Below, one piece after another: positions 7,611 to 16,179 of a stretch of DNA of 64,000 nucleotides. The DNA is from Sinorhizobium terangae (lineage in GTDB: Bacteria; Pseudomonadota; Alphaproteobacteria; Rhizobiales; Rhizobiaceae). A model generated the notes under the pieces. The model worked only from the letters and a program-made list of their open reading frames with translations, was not told where the DNA came from and did not search any database. Within the stretch, counting starts at the first letter, position 1, and each line of letters opens with the position of its first letter. The stretch covers positions 2,029,509 through 2,093,508 of the forward strand of contig NZ_CP121660.1 in assembly GCF_029714365.1 (NCBI RefSeq). The letters run 5' to 3'. The position numbers were made by a program, and so were the translations under genes.

Positions 7611-8629
7611 ATGGTCATGTCCACTGCTTCCATCATCGGAGGGGCCGGTCAGATCGGGCTTGCCGTGGCGGAGCGCCTCGCCCGCGACGGTTGGGAGGTT
7701 CGGCTGGTCAGTCGAGCGCCGCCGCCAATCTCTGGTCCGTGGCAGCACGTTGGCGTAGATCGCGAGGACCGCGATGCATTTCGCAAAGCGCTTTCGGGCG
7801 GAGCGGATCTTCTACTCGACTGCATCGCCTTTGACCAACGACATGCCGATCAGTTGCTGGAGCTACAGGATAATTTCGGGCGCCTGGCTGTGATCTCCAG
7901 CGCCAGCGTTTACTGCGACGCGCAGGGCCGGACGCTCGACGAGGCAAGTCAGTGCGGCTTTCCCGCCTTTCCGGTGCCGATCTACGAGAATCACCGCACG
8001 GTGGAACCGGGACCACAGACCTATTCAACGAGAAAGCCGCGATCGAACGTCGTATCCTGCATGGAGCGAGCTCTAAGGTCACGATCTTGCGACCCTGCGC
8101 GATCCACGGGCCTTACAGCAAGCACGCGAGGGAATGGTGGTTCGTAAAGCGTCTGCTCGATGGTCGCAGGCGCATCCCGCTTGCCTATGGCGGGCGTAGC
8201 CGGTTTCAGACGACCTCGACGCAGGCGATCGCTGAGGCGGTGTGTTTCTCGCTGAACTCCGACCAGTCGCAGGTGCTGAACGTCGTGGACGCCGACGCGC
8301 CGACGGTCGCTGAAATTGCTCGCGCGATCATGGATTCCATGGACCGGCATGCCGATCTTCTGGGGCTTCCCGACGTGCCCTATCCTCCGACCCGCGGCGT
8401 AACGCCGTGGTCGGTCGAAAAGCCGATCGTCTGCGCCTCTTCTGTTCCGAGCACAGCAACCTATGCAGAAGGAGTCGGGCGCGCCGTGCGCTGGCTGATC
8501 GCAGCGACGCAAGACCGGGACTGGCGGGAGGTGCTTCCCCAGCTCGCCGCGTATCCTGCGCACTACTTTGACTATGCTGTCGATGATCAAGCGCTTGCAA
8601 CAGCCGGCGTGAAGCACATTTCCATTTGA
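7611..8629 (+). pseudogene. NAD-dependent epimerase/dehydratase with a -1 frameshift
   Basis: Two overlapping frames together encode one SDR-type epimerase. The first part begins MVMSTASIIGGAGQIG (dinucleotide-binding motif) and runs through SSASVYCD and TYSTRK. The second resumes with KAAIERRILHGA and continues to a stop at 8629 (KHISI). The frames join if one G is restored at about 8036, where the sequence has GAGAAAGCCGCG instead of GAGAAAGGCCGCG. Intact, it would be about 339 residues. The lesion lies between the nucleotide-binding half and the substrate-binding half, so the enzyme would be inactive unless this is a sequencing error. The start may be ATG 7611 or 7617; neither has a strong ribosome-binding site. 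Confidence 0.8.
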
Positions 8630-8777
8630 TGGCCTCTTGGGTTCCCTCGCCACCATCATTTGCGGAAATGGTTGATCGAACCGGAAAGCGATGTGCTCAG
8701 TTGCGTGCCCTGACCGAGCCGCGCCGGTTGGGCTTAATGCGGGGATGCATGCGCCAAGACGGCTCTAGGTAGCTTGA

Positions 8778-9317
8778 ATGATCGTGTTCCTGGACTTCGA
8801 AGCATCGTCGCTTGCGAAAAACAGCTTTCCGATTGAAGTCGCCTGGGTGTTCGAGAATGGCGACGCGCGGACGAGCCTTATCCGCCCGGCTGCCGCATGG
8901 GACGATTGGGCCGCGGAGGCTGAAGCCGTGCACGGGATATCGAGAAGCCAACTCGAGACGGAGGGTGTATCCGTCGACATCATCGCGGCCGAAATGGTGG
9001 AGAGCCTGTCCGGCCACCGGTTGTATGCGAGCGCGCCGTCCTGGGATGGCAAGTGGCTCAGCGTGCTCCTGCGAGCCGCGGGTTTTCCGCGGCATGCTCT
9101 TCGGCTCAACGTGTCCGATGACGCCTTTGCCGACGCCGCGAGAGCTGTGCTTGGTCGCGACGTAGCCGAGACGGTCGTTGCTGAAATCGTGTCAGCGGTC
9201 ACGGCGCGTACGCAGCCAGCGACAAGGCCCCACCGCGCCCTCCCCGATGCCATGCTCGAGTTGGAACGCTGGCGGCTCATCAGACAGGAGGCGACTGCTC
9301 TGGCTTCGAAGTCATGA
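8778..9317 (+). CDS. DEDDh-family 3'-5' exonuclease
   Basis: 179 residues. The N-terminus MIVFLDFEAS supplies the first acidic pair (D6, E8), SAPSWDGKW the second Asp (D90), and HRALPDA the His and last Asp (H152, D157), the complete DEDDh set. The fold is that of RNase T, DNA polymerase III epsilon and oligoribonuclease, which remove nucleotides from 3' ends using two metal ions. The protein is short and has no accessory domain, so the substrate (RNA or DNA ends) is open. It appears monocistronic, 150 bp after the broken epimerase. Confidence 0.82.
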   Translation: MIVFLDFEASSLAKNSFPIEVAWVFENGDARTSLIRPAAAWDDWAAEAEAVHGISRSQLETEGVSVDIIAAEMVESLSGHRLYASAPSWDGKWLSVLLRAAGFPRHALRLNVSDDAFADAARAVLGRDVAETVVAEIVSAVTARTQPATRPHRALPDAMLELERWRLIRQEATALASKS

Positions 9318-9490
9318 CGACCATCTGGGGAAAAAGATATCCATGAGTGAGCGCGGCGCACGCGCGCTTGCTTGAGTGTCAGCAATGAGATTGATACTCC
9401 TCAGACACAATCGCTGTGCGCAGCCGGGCCGGTGGGCCCCGTGTGATTTGACGCTGCGAAATGGCAGCAGGACGTGGGAGGAATAGCGCT

Positions 9491-10402
9491 TTGGCCGAAA
9501 ACCCGCTTTACGACATCCGCGACGAACGTTTTATTTCCCTGATCGTTGGCAGCGCCGCGCTGGAAGAGCTCTATCGCGGCTGCCGTTGGGCGGAAGGGCC
9601 GGTCTGGTTTTCCGACCTCAATTGTCTGATCTGGAGCGATATTCCAAACGACCGGATGATGCGCTGGTCGCCGGAAGGGCACGCCTCGGTCTTCCGCTCA
9701 CCCTCCAATTATGTGAATGGCAATACGCGTGACCTTCAGGGCCGGCTGATCTCCTGTGAACACGGAGGGCGGCGCGTGACGCGCACCGAATATGACGGCC
9801 GCATTACCGTGCTCGCCGACAGCTACCTGGGCAAGCGGCTGAACTCGCCAAATGACGTTGTCGTGCGCTCCGACGGCTCGATCTGGTTCACCGACCCGAC
9901 CTACGGCATCATCTCGGACTATGAAGGCCACAAGGCAGAGCCCGAACAGGAGACGCGTAACGTCTATCGCATCGACCCCGTGTCGGGCGCAATCGTCGCC
10001 GTGGTCACCGATTTCATCCAGCCGAACGGCCTCGCCTTCTCGCCAGATGAAAAGCGGCTCTATATCGCCGACTCCGGATCGGCCGAGCATGAGGTCCCGA
10101 GCCATATCCGAGTTTTCGATGTGGCCGGAGATGGCACACTGGGCAACGGCAGCTATTTCTGCTCCATCGACAGCGGCAATCCGGACGGCTTCCGCTTTGA
10201 CGTTGTCGGGAACCTGTGGTGCAGCGCGGCCGACGGAGTCCATTGCTTTGCACCGGATGGCAAGCTGCTCGGCAAGATCCTGGTGCCGCAGACGGTATCG
10301 AACCTCACCTTCGGCGGCCCGAAGAAGAACCGCCTCTTCATCACCGCCACCCAGTCGCTCTATTCGATCTATGTGAAGACGAACGGCGCGCAGCGTCCGT
10401 AA
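9491..10402 (+). CDS. SMP-30/gluconolactonase-family lactonase
   Basis: 303 residues with six-bladed beta-propeller signatures of the SMP-30 family: GCRWAEGPVWF near the start, NSPNDVVVRSDGSIWFTDPTYG in the middle and PNGLAFSPDEKRLYIAD later, supplying the Glu, Asn and Asp ligands of the catalytic divalent metal. Such enzymes hydrolyse sugar-acid lactones. The TTG at 9491 is preferred since GGGAGG lies 9 bases before it; ATG 9461 would add ten residues but has no ribosome-binding site. There is no signal peptide, so it is cytoplasmic. It ends convergent to the PhyH gene and could serve any of the sugar oxidation routes nearby. Confidence 0.87.
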   Translation: MAENPLYDIRDERFISLIVGSAALEELYRGCRWAEGPVWFSDLNCLIWSDIPNDRMMRWSPEGHASVFRSPSNYVNGNTRDLQGRLISCEHGGRRVTRTEYDGRITVLADSYLGKRLNSPNDVVVRSDGSIWFTDPTYGIISDYEGHKAEPEQETRNVYRIDPVSGAIVAVVTDFIQPNGLAFSPDEKRLYIADSGSAEHEVPSHIRVFDVAGDGTLGNGSYFCSIDSGNPDGFRFDVVGNLWCSAADGVHCFAPDGKLLGKILVPQTVSNLTFGGPKKNRLFITATQSLYSIYVKTNGAQRP

Positions 10403-10440
10403 ACGGGCACCACGCGATCGCCCGTTGAAGTCGCCAAGCC

Positions 10441-10476
10441 CTCAAGGCGCTCGTCTGATAAGGCGCGCGGCGCTGC
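10441..10476 (-). repeat. Degenerate RIME-like half element
   Basis: The stretch GGCGCTCGTCTGATAAGGCG with the following CGCGGCGCTGCG matches the first-half hairpin of the element (compare GCGCATCTGATAAGACGC near 58685), with decayed arms. It lies between two convergent genes. Confidence 0.5.
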
Positions 10477-10490
10477 GTGTTGCAAGGCGA

Positions 10491-11333
10491 TCAGGTCGGT
10501 GTCGAACCCATCACCAAACCTTCGATATCATGCTTCTGAGTGACCGGGATCAACTCTTCGACAACCCTGCACACCAGATGTTTCTTCACCGCCTCCGGCA
10601 GGGCGTCGTAATAGTCCTTGGTCACCATCATGTCGTGCAATTCCGCGTGGCCTGCGCCGGGTGCGTCGGCGCCGAGAACCATGACGGGGCGGGCGATCGG
10701 CGAGCCGTGCTCCGTCCCGCGATGGATGGTGAGCGCGGAGCGGCACGAAATATCGCCGAGCTTCGGATATTTGCGGGTCGCGAGCTTCTGAAACTCGGGC
10801 CACTCTTCCTTGGGCGGAAACATCTCGTGTTTCCATTCGCGACCGTCGAGCCATTGTGTGCCCGGAGCGACCTCGAACGGGCCCATGTCCTCGGTGACGT
10901 CGACGCCCGTCAGGTTGAAGGCAAGCGAAGTGATGCGATGCTCGACATAGGTGTCGGGCGGCGAAGGGAAGTCGCGATGCCACGGCTGGTATTTGGCGCC
11001 TTGAAACGGCACGTCGAAACCGATTTCGACGATCTGGTAGTCGGGGCCGAGAACCGCCTCGCACATGCCGACGACAAAGGGGTGGGTAACGAGATCGACG
11101 AAGCCGGAAAAATCCTGCGGATGTATCTCGACATACCAACGCCGCGGGCCACGACCGACGGCGCCGCCCGGCCGCTGAATGGCGGACCAGAACGCTGTCA
11201 TCATGTCCTCGCGCATCGCCTCCGCCCATTCACGCGAGAAGGCACCTTTCAGCCCGGTGACGCCGTCCCGCTGCAGGGTTTCGACGGCCGCAGCGAAATC
11301 AAAGTCAGCTTCGTGTGTATTTGCCGTTTGCAT
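10491..11333 (-). CDS. Phytanoyl-CoA dioxygenase (PhyH)-family oxygenase
   Basis: 280 residues of the double-stranded beta-helix Fe(II)/2-oxoglutarate oxygenase type. The iron-binding HxD is WHRD at H119/D121, and the distal His lies in TIHRGTEHGSPIARP (H204 or H209), followed by the Arg expected to hold 2-oxoglutarate. These enzymes hydroxylate small molecules. ATG 11333 has GAGGAG upstream. It is the last gene of the sugar ABC operon, 57 bp after the second permease, so the imported compound or a derivative is a plausible substrate; that link is inference from position. Confidence 0.85.
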   Translation of the reverse strand: MQTANTHEADFDFAAAVETLQRDGVTGLKGAFSREWAEAMREDMMTAFWSAIQRPGGAVGRGPRRWYVEIHPQDFSGFVDLVTHPFVVGMCEAVLGPDYQIVEIGFDVPFQGAKYQPWHRDFPSPPDTYVEHRITSLAFNLTGVDVTEDMGPFEVAPGTQWLDGREWKHEMFPPKEEWPEFQKLATRKYPKLGDISCRSALTIHRGTEHGSPIARPVMVLGADAPGAGHAELHDMMVTKDYYDALPEAVKKHLVCRVVEELIPVTQKHDIEGLVMGSTPT

Positions 11334-11390
11334 TGCATCTCCTCTTCGTTTCGGGTCTCCCCGGCGCGGAGCGTCGGTCTCGACCACGCC

Positions 11391-12377
11391 TCATGCCTTT
11401 TCCTCTCGGCGCGACATTAATCGTGCCTGAAGGACAACGACGATGAGTAGAAAGCCGCCCCGGATGACGGATTGCCAATAGGCGGAAAGCGAAATCCACC
11501 CGAGGCCGTTCTCGAAATTCAGGATGTTGAACACCATCGCCAGCAGCAGCGCGCCCGCCAGCGTCGCGCCGACGGAGCCGGAGCCGCCGGTCAAAAGCGT
11601 GCCGCCGACCACCACGGAGGCGATCGCAAAGAGTTCCCAGCCGACACCTTCGGTAGGCTGACCGGCGCCGAACTGCGAAGCAAGTATGACTCCGGCAAGC
11701 CCCGCCAGCGCGCCGGAGCCGAGATAGACGGCGATGAGCGTTCGCCTGACCTTGAGACCCATCAGCGCAGCCGTCGCCTCGCCGCCGCCGATCGCCAGCA
11801 TGTGACGGCCGATGGGCAGGCGCTCCAGCACCAGCCATCCGGCGATATAGGCGAGAAGGCCAATCCAGGCCGGGATGGGAAAGCCCAAAAAATCGCCCTG
11901 GCCAATCTCCGTGAAGCCGCTGTCGTAGGAAACCGAAACCGACTGATTGCCGGCAAGCAGCAAGGCGGTCCCGTAGGCCGCAAGCATGGTCGCGAGCGTC
12001 GCGATAAAGGGCTGGATGCGCATGGCGGTGACGATGAAGCCGTTGAGCGCGCCGACGGCAAGGCCCGCCGCGATACCGCCGAAAAGACCTGCCGCCCAGT
12101 GATGGGGCGACAACAGCGCCGCGATAACGCTCGCCATGGCCGCCGCGCCGCCGACGGAGAGATCGATGCCGCCGGTCATGATGACGAAGGCCATGCCGAG
12201 CGCGATCAGGGCGAACATCGAGTTGTAACGCAGGAAGCTCAGGATGTTGTATTGAGACAGGAAATTGTCGTAGCGCAGCGCTCCGAACAGGATCAGGCCG
12301 AGCAGCGCCAGGATGACGCCGAGACGAGCCATGTCGCCGGGAGATCTGAGCGCAAGAGCCTTGAGCAACGCGTTCAT
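11391..12377 (-). CDS. Sugar ABC transporter permease, second subunit (YjfF/RbsC-like)
   Basis: 328 residues with 8-10 hydrophobic segments of the BPD_transp_2 family and the signature FVIMTGGIDLSVGG, the coupling region that contacts the ATPase. The start at 12377 follows AAGGAGG, located just after the stop of the first permease. Having two different permeases and one ATPase in the operon is the YtfT/YjfF (galactofuranose) arrangement, as opposed to the single permease of ribose systems, so the membrane pore is probably a heterodimer. Confidence 0.9.
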   Translation of the reverse strand: MNALLKALALRSPGDMARLGVILALLGLILFGALRYDNFLSQYNILSFLRYNSMFALIALGMAFVIMTGGIDLSVGGAAAMASVIAALLSPHHWAAGLFGGIAAGLAVGALNGFIVTAMRIQPFIATLATMLAAYGTALLLAGNQSVSVSYDSGFTEIGQGDFLGFPIPAWIGLLAYIAGWLVLERLPIGRHMLAIGGGEATAALMGLKVRRTLIAVYLGSGALAGLAGVILASQFGAGQPTEGVGWELFAIASVVVGGTLLTGGSGSVGATLAGALLLAMVFNILNFENGLGWISLSAYWQSVIRGGFLLIVVVLQARLMSRREEKA

Positions 12378-12388
12378 CGATACCTCCT

Positions 12389-13393
12389 TCACGACTTTCC
12401 GGCGCGCTGCTGGATGAACACCGCAAGCACGATCAGAGCCGCCTTGACGATCAGCGCGGCGGCGTCGGGGACACCGTTGGCAAGCAGGGTGTAGCGCACG
12501 AGCTGGATGACCAGCGCGCCGATCACCGTGCCGATGATATTCGCCCGGCCTCCGGTCAGCAGCGTGCCGCCGACGGCGACTGCGGCGATCGCATCGAGCT
12601 CCATGCCGAGACCGACGAGGTTGGCGTCGCTCGCGGAATTGCGCGCGACGACGATCAGGCCGGCAACCCCCGCAAGCGCGCCGCTGATCATGTAGACGAA
12701 GAGCTTGACGCGGTGCACGGGAATGCCGGTTAGCCGGGCTGCCTTCTCGTTGCCGCCGACCGCGATGATCTGCCGCCCGAAGACCGTGTAGCGGATCGCC
12801 GCCCAGGCTATCGCCGCGATCACCGCCATCAGGATCACCTGCGCGGGAATGCCGGCGACGCGTCCCATCGCGATGAACTGGAAACCTTCGTTCCTGAAAA
12901 CCTGCAGGTTGCCGTTGGTCATGACCTGCGCGATGCCGCGGCCGGCGATAAAGAGCACGAGCGTCGCGATGATCGGCTGGATCGCAAAGCGGGTGACCAG
13001 AAAGCCGTTGAACAGACCGAGCAGTCCGGTGACGGCGACCGGCATAACGAGCGCAAGCGCCACCGCGACCGGCATGTTGGCAATCGGAAAGAGCGTTCCC
13101 ATGAAGATCATCGGTGCAAGGGCGCCGGCAATCGCCATCAGCGAGCCGACGGAGAGATCGATGCCGCCGGTGGCGATCACCAACGTCATGCCGATCGCGA
13201 CGATCACGATGGTCGCAACCTGGGTGAGATTGACGTTGAGCGTCTGCAGCGACAGGGAGTTCGGCGTGAAGACGACGTTGAACAGGATCAGCGCAAGGAA
13301 GGCGGCGAATGTGCCGTAGCGCCCGGCCAAACTGAAGAAACGTTTGCCCGAGGGGACGGTGTTTGCGCCGGCCTGCGTTTCGATCGTCGTCAT
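12389..13393 (-). CDS. Sugar ABC transporter permease, first subunit (YtfT/RbsC-like)
   Basis: 334 residues, multi-spanning inner-membrane protein of the RbsC class, with LVIATGGIDLSVGSLMA as the family signature. About 28 hydrophilic residues precede the first membrane helix. Its ATG is one base after the stop of the ATPase gene, and its stop is 11 bp before the second permease, so translation is coupled. It shares the GGIDLSVG motif and overall length with the second permease, consistent with an old duplication. Confidence 0.9.
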   Translation of the reverse strand: MTTIETQAGANTVPSGKRFFSLAGRYGTFAAFLALILFNVVFTPNSLSLQTLNVNLTQVATIVIVAIGMTLVIATGGIDLSVGSLMAIAGALAPMIFMGTLFPIANMPVAVALALVMPVAVTGLLGLFNGFLVTRFAIQPIIATLVLFIAGRGIAQVMTNGNLQVFRNEGFQFIAMGRVAGIPAQVILMAVIAAIAWAAIRYTVFGRQIIAVGGNEKAARLTGIPVHRVKLFVYMISGALAGVAGLIVVARNSASDANLVGLGMELDAIAAVAVGGTLLTGGRANIIGTVIGALVIQLVRYTLLANGVPDAAALIVKAALIVLAVFIQQRAGKS

Positions 13394-13394
13394 G

Positions 13395-14888
13395 CTATTC
13401 CACCTGGTGCGCCATGGCGGCGAAAAGCGCCGCCTCGCTCAAGTCCTTGCGCGGGAGGACGGCAACCGAGGTTCCGTCGCTGAGGACGGTAACCTGGTCG
13501 GCTGCGGCCAACAGTTCCTCGAGTTCCGACGAAATCATCAGGACCCCCAGACCTTCATCGGCGAGCCGACGCAAGAGGCGGAGGATTTCCGATTTCGCGC
13601 CGATGTCGATGCCGCGGGTCGGCTCGTCGACGATCAAGAGCTTCGGATCCGTGCAGAGCCATCGGCCCAGCAGGACCTTCTGCTGGTTGCCGCCGGAAAG
13701 TTCCTTGATCGGCTGGTCGGGCGAGGCGCATTTGATCCCGAGCGCCAAGATATAGCGCTCGACGATTTCGTCCTGGCGTGCATGGTCGATGATGCCGGCG
13801 CGGTTCAGTTTCGGCAAAAGCGCGAGCGTCATGTTTTCGCGGATGCTCATGTCGGGGATGATGCCGTCGACCTTCCGGTCTTCGGAAACGAGCCCAATGC
13901 CGTCGGCGATGGCGTCCGCGGGCTGGCGATACGAGCGCGGTTCGCCATCGTAGCGGATTTCGCCGCGTTCCATCCGATCGGCGCCGAAGATCAGGTTCGC
14001 GGTTTCTGTTCGGCCGGAGCCGAGCAAGCCGGCAAGGCCTGAGATTTCCCCTTCGCGAACCGTAAGGCTGACATCGCGGACACGGACGCCGGAGCCGGCA
14101 TTCTCTACCGACAATCGCACGGATCTCTGCGTGCTCTCGTCGGCGTCCTTCGCGATCGCCTCGAAAGCCGCAAGCTCCTTTCCCAGCATGTGCCGCACCA
14201 GGGCCAGCTTGGGCATGTCCGCCATTGCGCTCGTGGCGACGGTCTTCCCGTCACGCATGATAGTGACGCGGTCGCAGATCCGGTAGAGCTCGTCGAGACG
14301 ATGGCCGATGAAGATGACCGAGACGCCGCGGCGCTTCAGCGTTCGGATCGTCTCGAAAAGAATGGCCACTTCCCGCTCATCGAGAGACGAGGTCGGTTCG
14401 TCCATGATGACCAGCCGCGCGTTTTGCGTGACGGCCCGGGCGATCGCCACCATCTGACGGGTGGCGGCGCTGAAGCGCGCGACCGGCGCCTCGACATCGA
14501 TCTCCAGGTTGAAGGTTCTAAGGACCGCAGTGGCACCCTCTCGCATTGCCCGGCGATCGATCAAGCCGTACCGGCGCGGCTCGCGCGACAGATAGATGTT
14601 TTCGGCAACGGAACGTTGCGGCGCGAGGTTGATCTCCTGGTAGATGGTCGCGATACCCTGGGCCTGGCTCTCCGCAGGCATCGAGAAAGAGACCTCGTTT
14701 CCGCCAAAGACGATCGACCCCTCGTCCCGCCGGTAGGCGCCGGTGAGAATCTTGATCAGTGTCGACTTGCCGGCGCCGTTCTGCCCGACAAGCGCCATCA
14801 CCTCGGCTTCGCCCACTTCGAGCGACGCCGAGCGCAGCGCGGGAATGCCATTGAACGACTTGGAAATGCCCTGCATGGACAGAAGCAT
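13395..14888 (-). CDS. Sugar ABC transporter ATP-binding protein (two-domain, YtfR/RbsA-like)
   Basis: 497 residues made of two fused nucleotide-binding domains. The first has Walker A GQNGAGKSTLIKIL (about 33-46) and Walker B LVIMDEPTSSLD. The second has the degenerate P-loop GLLGSGRTE, signature LSGGNQQKV and LLIVDEPTRGIDIG. This fused form is typical of CUT2-class transporters for monosaccharides. It lies 146 bp after the binding-protein gene, with a stem-loop between, and precedes the two permeases. Confidence 0.93.
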   Translation of the reverse strand: MLLSMQGISKSFNGIPALRSASLEVGEAEVMALVGQNGAGKSTLIKILTGAYRRDEGSIVFGGNEVSFSMPAESQAQGIATIYQEINLAPQRSVAENIYLSREPRRYGLIDRRAMREGATAVLRTFNLEIDVEAPVARFSAATRQMVAIARAVTQNARLVIMDEPTSSLDEREVAILFETIRTLKRRGVSVIFIGHRLDELYRICDRVTIMRDGKTVATSAMADMPKLALVRHMLGKELAAFEAIAKDADESTQRSVRLSVENAGSGVRVRDVSLTVREGEISGLAGLLGSGRTETANLIFGADRMERGEIRYDGEPRSYRQPADAIADGIGLVSEDRKVDGIIPDMSIRENMTLALLPKLNRAGIIDHARQDEIVERYILALGIKCASPDQPIKELSGGNQQKVLLGRWLCTDPKLLIVDEPTRGIDIGAKSEILRLLRRLADEGLGVLMISSELEELLAAADQVTVLSDGTSVAVLPRKDLSEAALFAAMAHQVE

Positions 14889-14992
14889 TAGTCCCTCCGG
14901 ATGCCGATCTGTCTTCTGCCGCCGACCGCCGACAATTGCCGCCTGGGCATAGCTGATTGTATCACGCCGAGCTTTCGTTGCATCGCGCCAAT

Positions 14993-15019
14993 GGCCGGAG
15001 CGGCATTGCCGCGCCGGCC
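14993..15019 (-). terminator. Stem-loop between binding-protein and ATPase genes
   Basis: GGCCGG (14993-14998) pairs with CCGGCC (15014-15019), and an inner GGC-ATT-GCC extends the stem. No T-run follows on the minus strand, so it is more likely an attenuator or a 3' stabiliser of the binding-protein transcript than a full terminator. Confidence 0.5.
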
Positions 15020-15034
15020 GGGATAAGGCAGGTG

Positions 15035-16018
15035 TCAGTAAGCGTTGGCGAGTTCGGCCGCCGCGTTGGACGAGTCGTAGAACTTGTCCTCGTTTATGAC
15101 CCAGGGATCGATCTTCTCACCCTTGGCATAGCGCAGCATCGTCTCAAAAGCCTTAGGCCCGAAGCGCGGGTTGCATTCGACGACCGCCGCGATCTTTCCA
15201 TCGATCACGGCCTGAACCGCCTCCTTGCCGCCGTCGATCGACAGGACCAGCACGTCCTTGCCCGGAACCTTGCCGGCCGCTTCGATGGCGGCAATGGCGC
15301 CGATCGCCATTTCGTCGTTGTGCGCATAGACGATATCGGCGTCGGGATGTGCCTGCAGCAGGGCTTCGGCGACCTGCCTGCCCTTGTCGCGTGCGAAATC
15401 GCCCGTCTGCGAGGCAACAATCTCGAAACCACCTGCCGCCTTGATGGCCTCGTCGAAGCCTTTCTTGCGGTCATTGGCGGGTGATGAGCCGGTTGTCCCT
15501 TCAAGCTCGATGATCTTGGATTTGCCGTTGGCATTCTTGACCAGCCACTCGGCAACGCGCTTTCCTTCCTCGATGAAATCCGAGCCGATGAATGTGACAT
15601 AGTCCTCCCCGGCCTTTGCAAGCGCCGGGTCGACGCTACGGTCGAGCAGGATGACGGGAATGCCGGCCTTCTTGGCGGCCATGACCGCCGGGATCAGGGG
15701 CTTTTCTTCGCGCGGTGCGAGGAAGATCAGATCGACGCCCTGTGCGATCATCGAGTTGACGTCGGCCACCTGCTTGGCGGCGGATCCCGCGGCATCGGTG
15801 TAGACCAGCTGATGGCCGAGCTTTTCAGCTTCGGCTTTCATGCTGTTGGTCTGGGCGATGCGCCAGGGATTGTTGGACTCCGTCTGTGCGAAGCCGACCT
15901 TGTATGTTTCCTTCTGTGCCAGCGTCGGCAGCTCAGCGAAGGCGACCGTGCCGGCAACGGCGATTGCGCCGGCCGCCGTAGCGGCAAGCATGAAGGCGCG
16001 ACGTGAAATCCTGTTCAT
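15035..16018 (-). CDS. Periplasmic sugar-binding protein (YtfQ-like)
   Basis: 327 residues. An N-terminal export signal begins MNRISRRAFMLAA, with a twin-Arg of Tat type, and ends near AFA-ELP. The mature part is a type 1 periplasmic binding protein: KVGFAQTESNNPWR at the start, GVDLIFLAPREEKPL, and YAHNDEMAIGA and LSIDGGKEAVQAVIDG in the second lobe, closest in style to YtfQ, which binds galactofuranose. It leads the operon, divergent from the LacI gene, with two operator-like palindromes between. The sugar is not provable from sequence; galactofuranose or another pentose or hexose fits. Confidence 0.9.
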   Translation of the reverse strand: MNRISRRAFMLAATAAGAIAVAGTVAFAELPTLAQKETYKVGFAQTESNNPWRIAQTNSMKAEAEKLGHQLVYTDAAGSAAKQVADVNSMIAQGVDLIFLAPREEKPLIPAVMAAKKAGIPVILLDRSVDPALAKAGEDYVTFIGSDFIEEGKRVAEWLVKNANGKSKIIELEGTTGSSPANDRKKGFDEAIKAAGGFEIVASQTGDFARDKGRQVAEALLQAHPDADIVYAHNDEMAIGAIAAIEAAGKVPGKDVLVLSIDGGKEAVQAVIDGKIAAVVECNPRFGPKAFETMLRYAKGEKIDPWVINEDKFYDSSNAAAELANAY

Positions 16019-16095
16019 CGTGAGTTCTCCTCCCGGTTTGCCGGTACTCCTCTACCGGATGCGAGCACTTTGTGCTTCACATGGGCAAACCTTGC

Positions 16096-16132
16096 GCTAA
16101 TAATATTAGCAGTCAAGGCTAAAGTTATTAGC
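16096..16132. promoter_or_regulatory. Two LacI-type operators in the divergent intergenic region
   Basis: GCTAATAATATTAGC (16096-16110) is a perfect 7-bp inverted repeat around one base. GCTAAAGTTATTAGC (16118-16132) keeps the GCTAA/TTAGC arms. Their centres are 22 bp apart, two helical turns, between the binding-protein and LacI start codons. They suit repression of both promoters by the LacI protein. Confidence 0.7.
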
Positions 16133-16179
16133 ACTTGCAAAAAATCAATGCGGCGCTGCAGCGCCGGCAGGGGACCGAA

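Noticed and set aside
11472-12494. 340-codon plus-strand frame opposite the sugar permease
   Set aside because: Arg/Gln/Asp-rich antisense product; the permease has a strong family match and ribosome-binding site.
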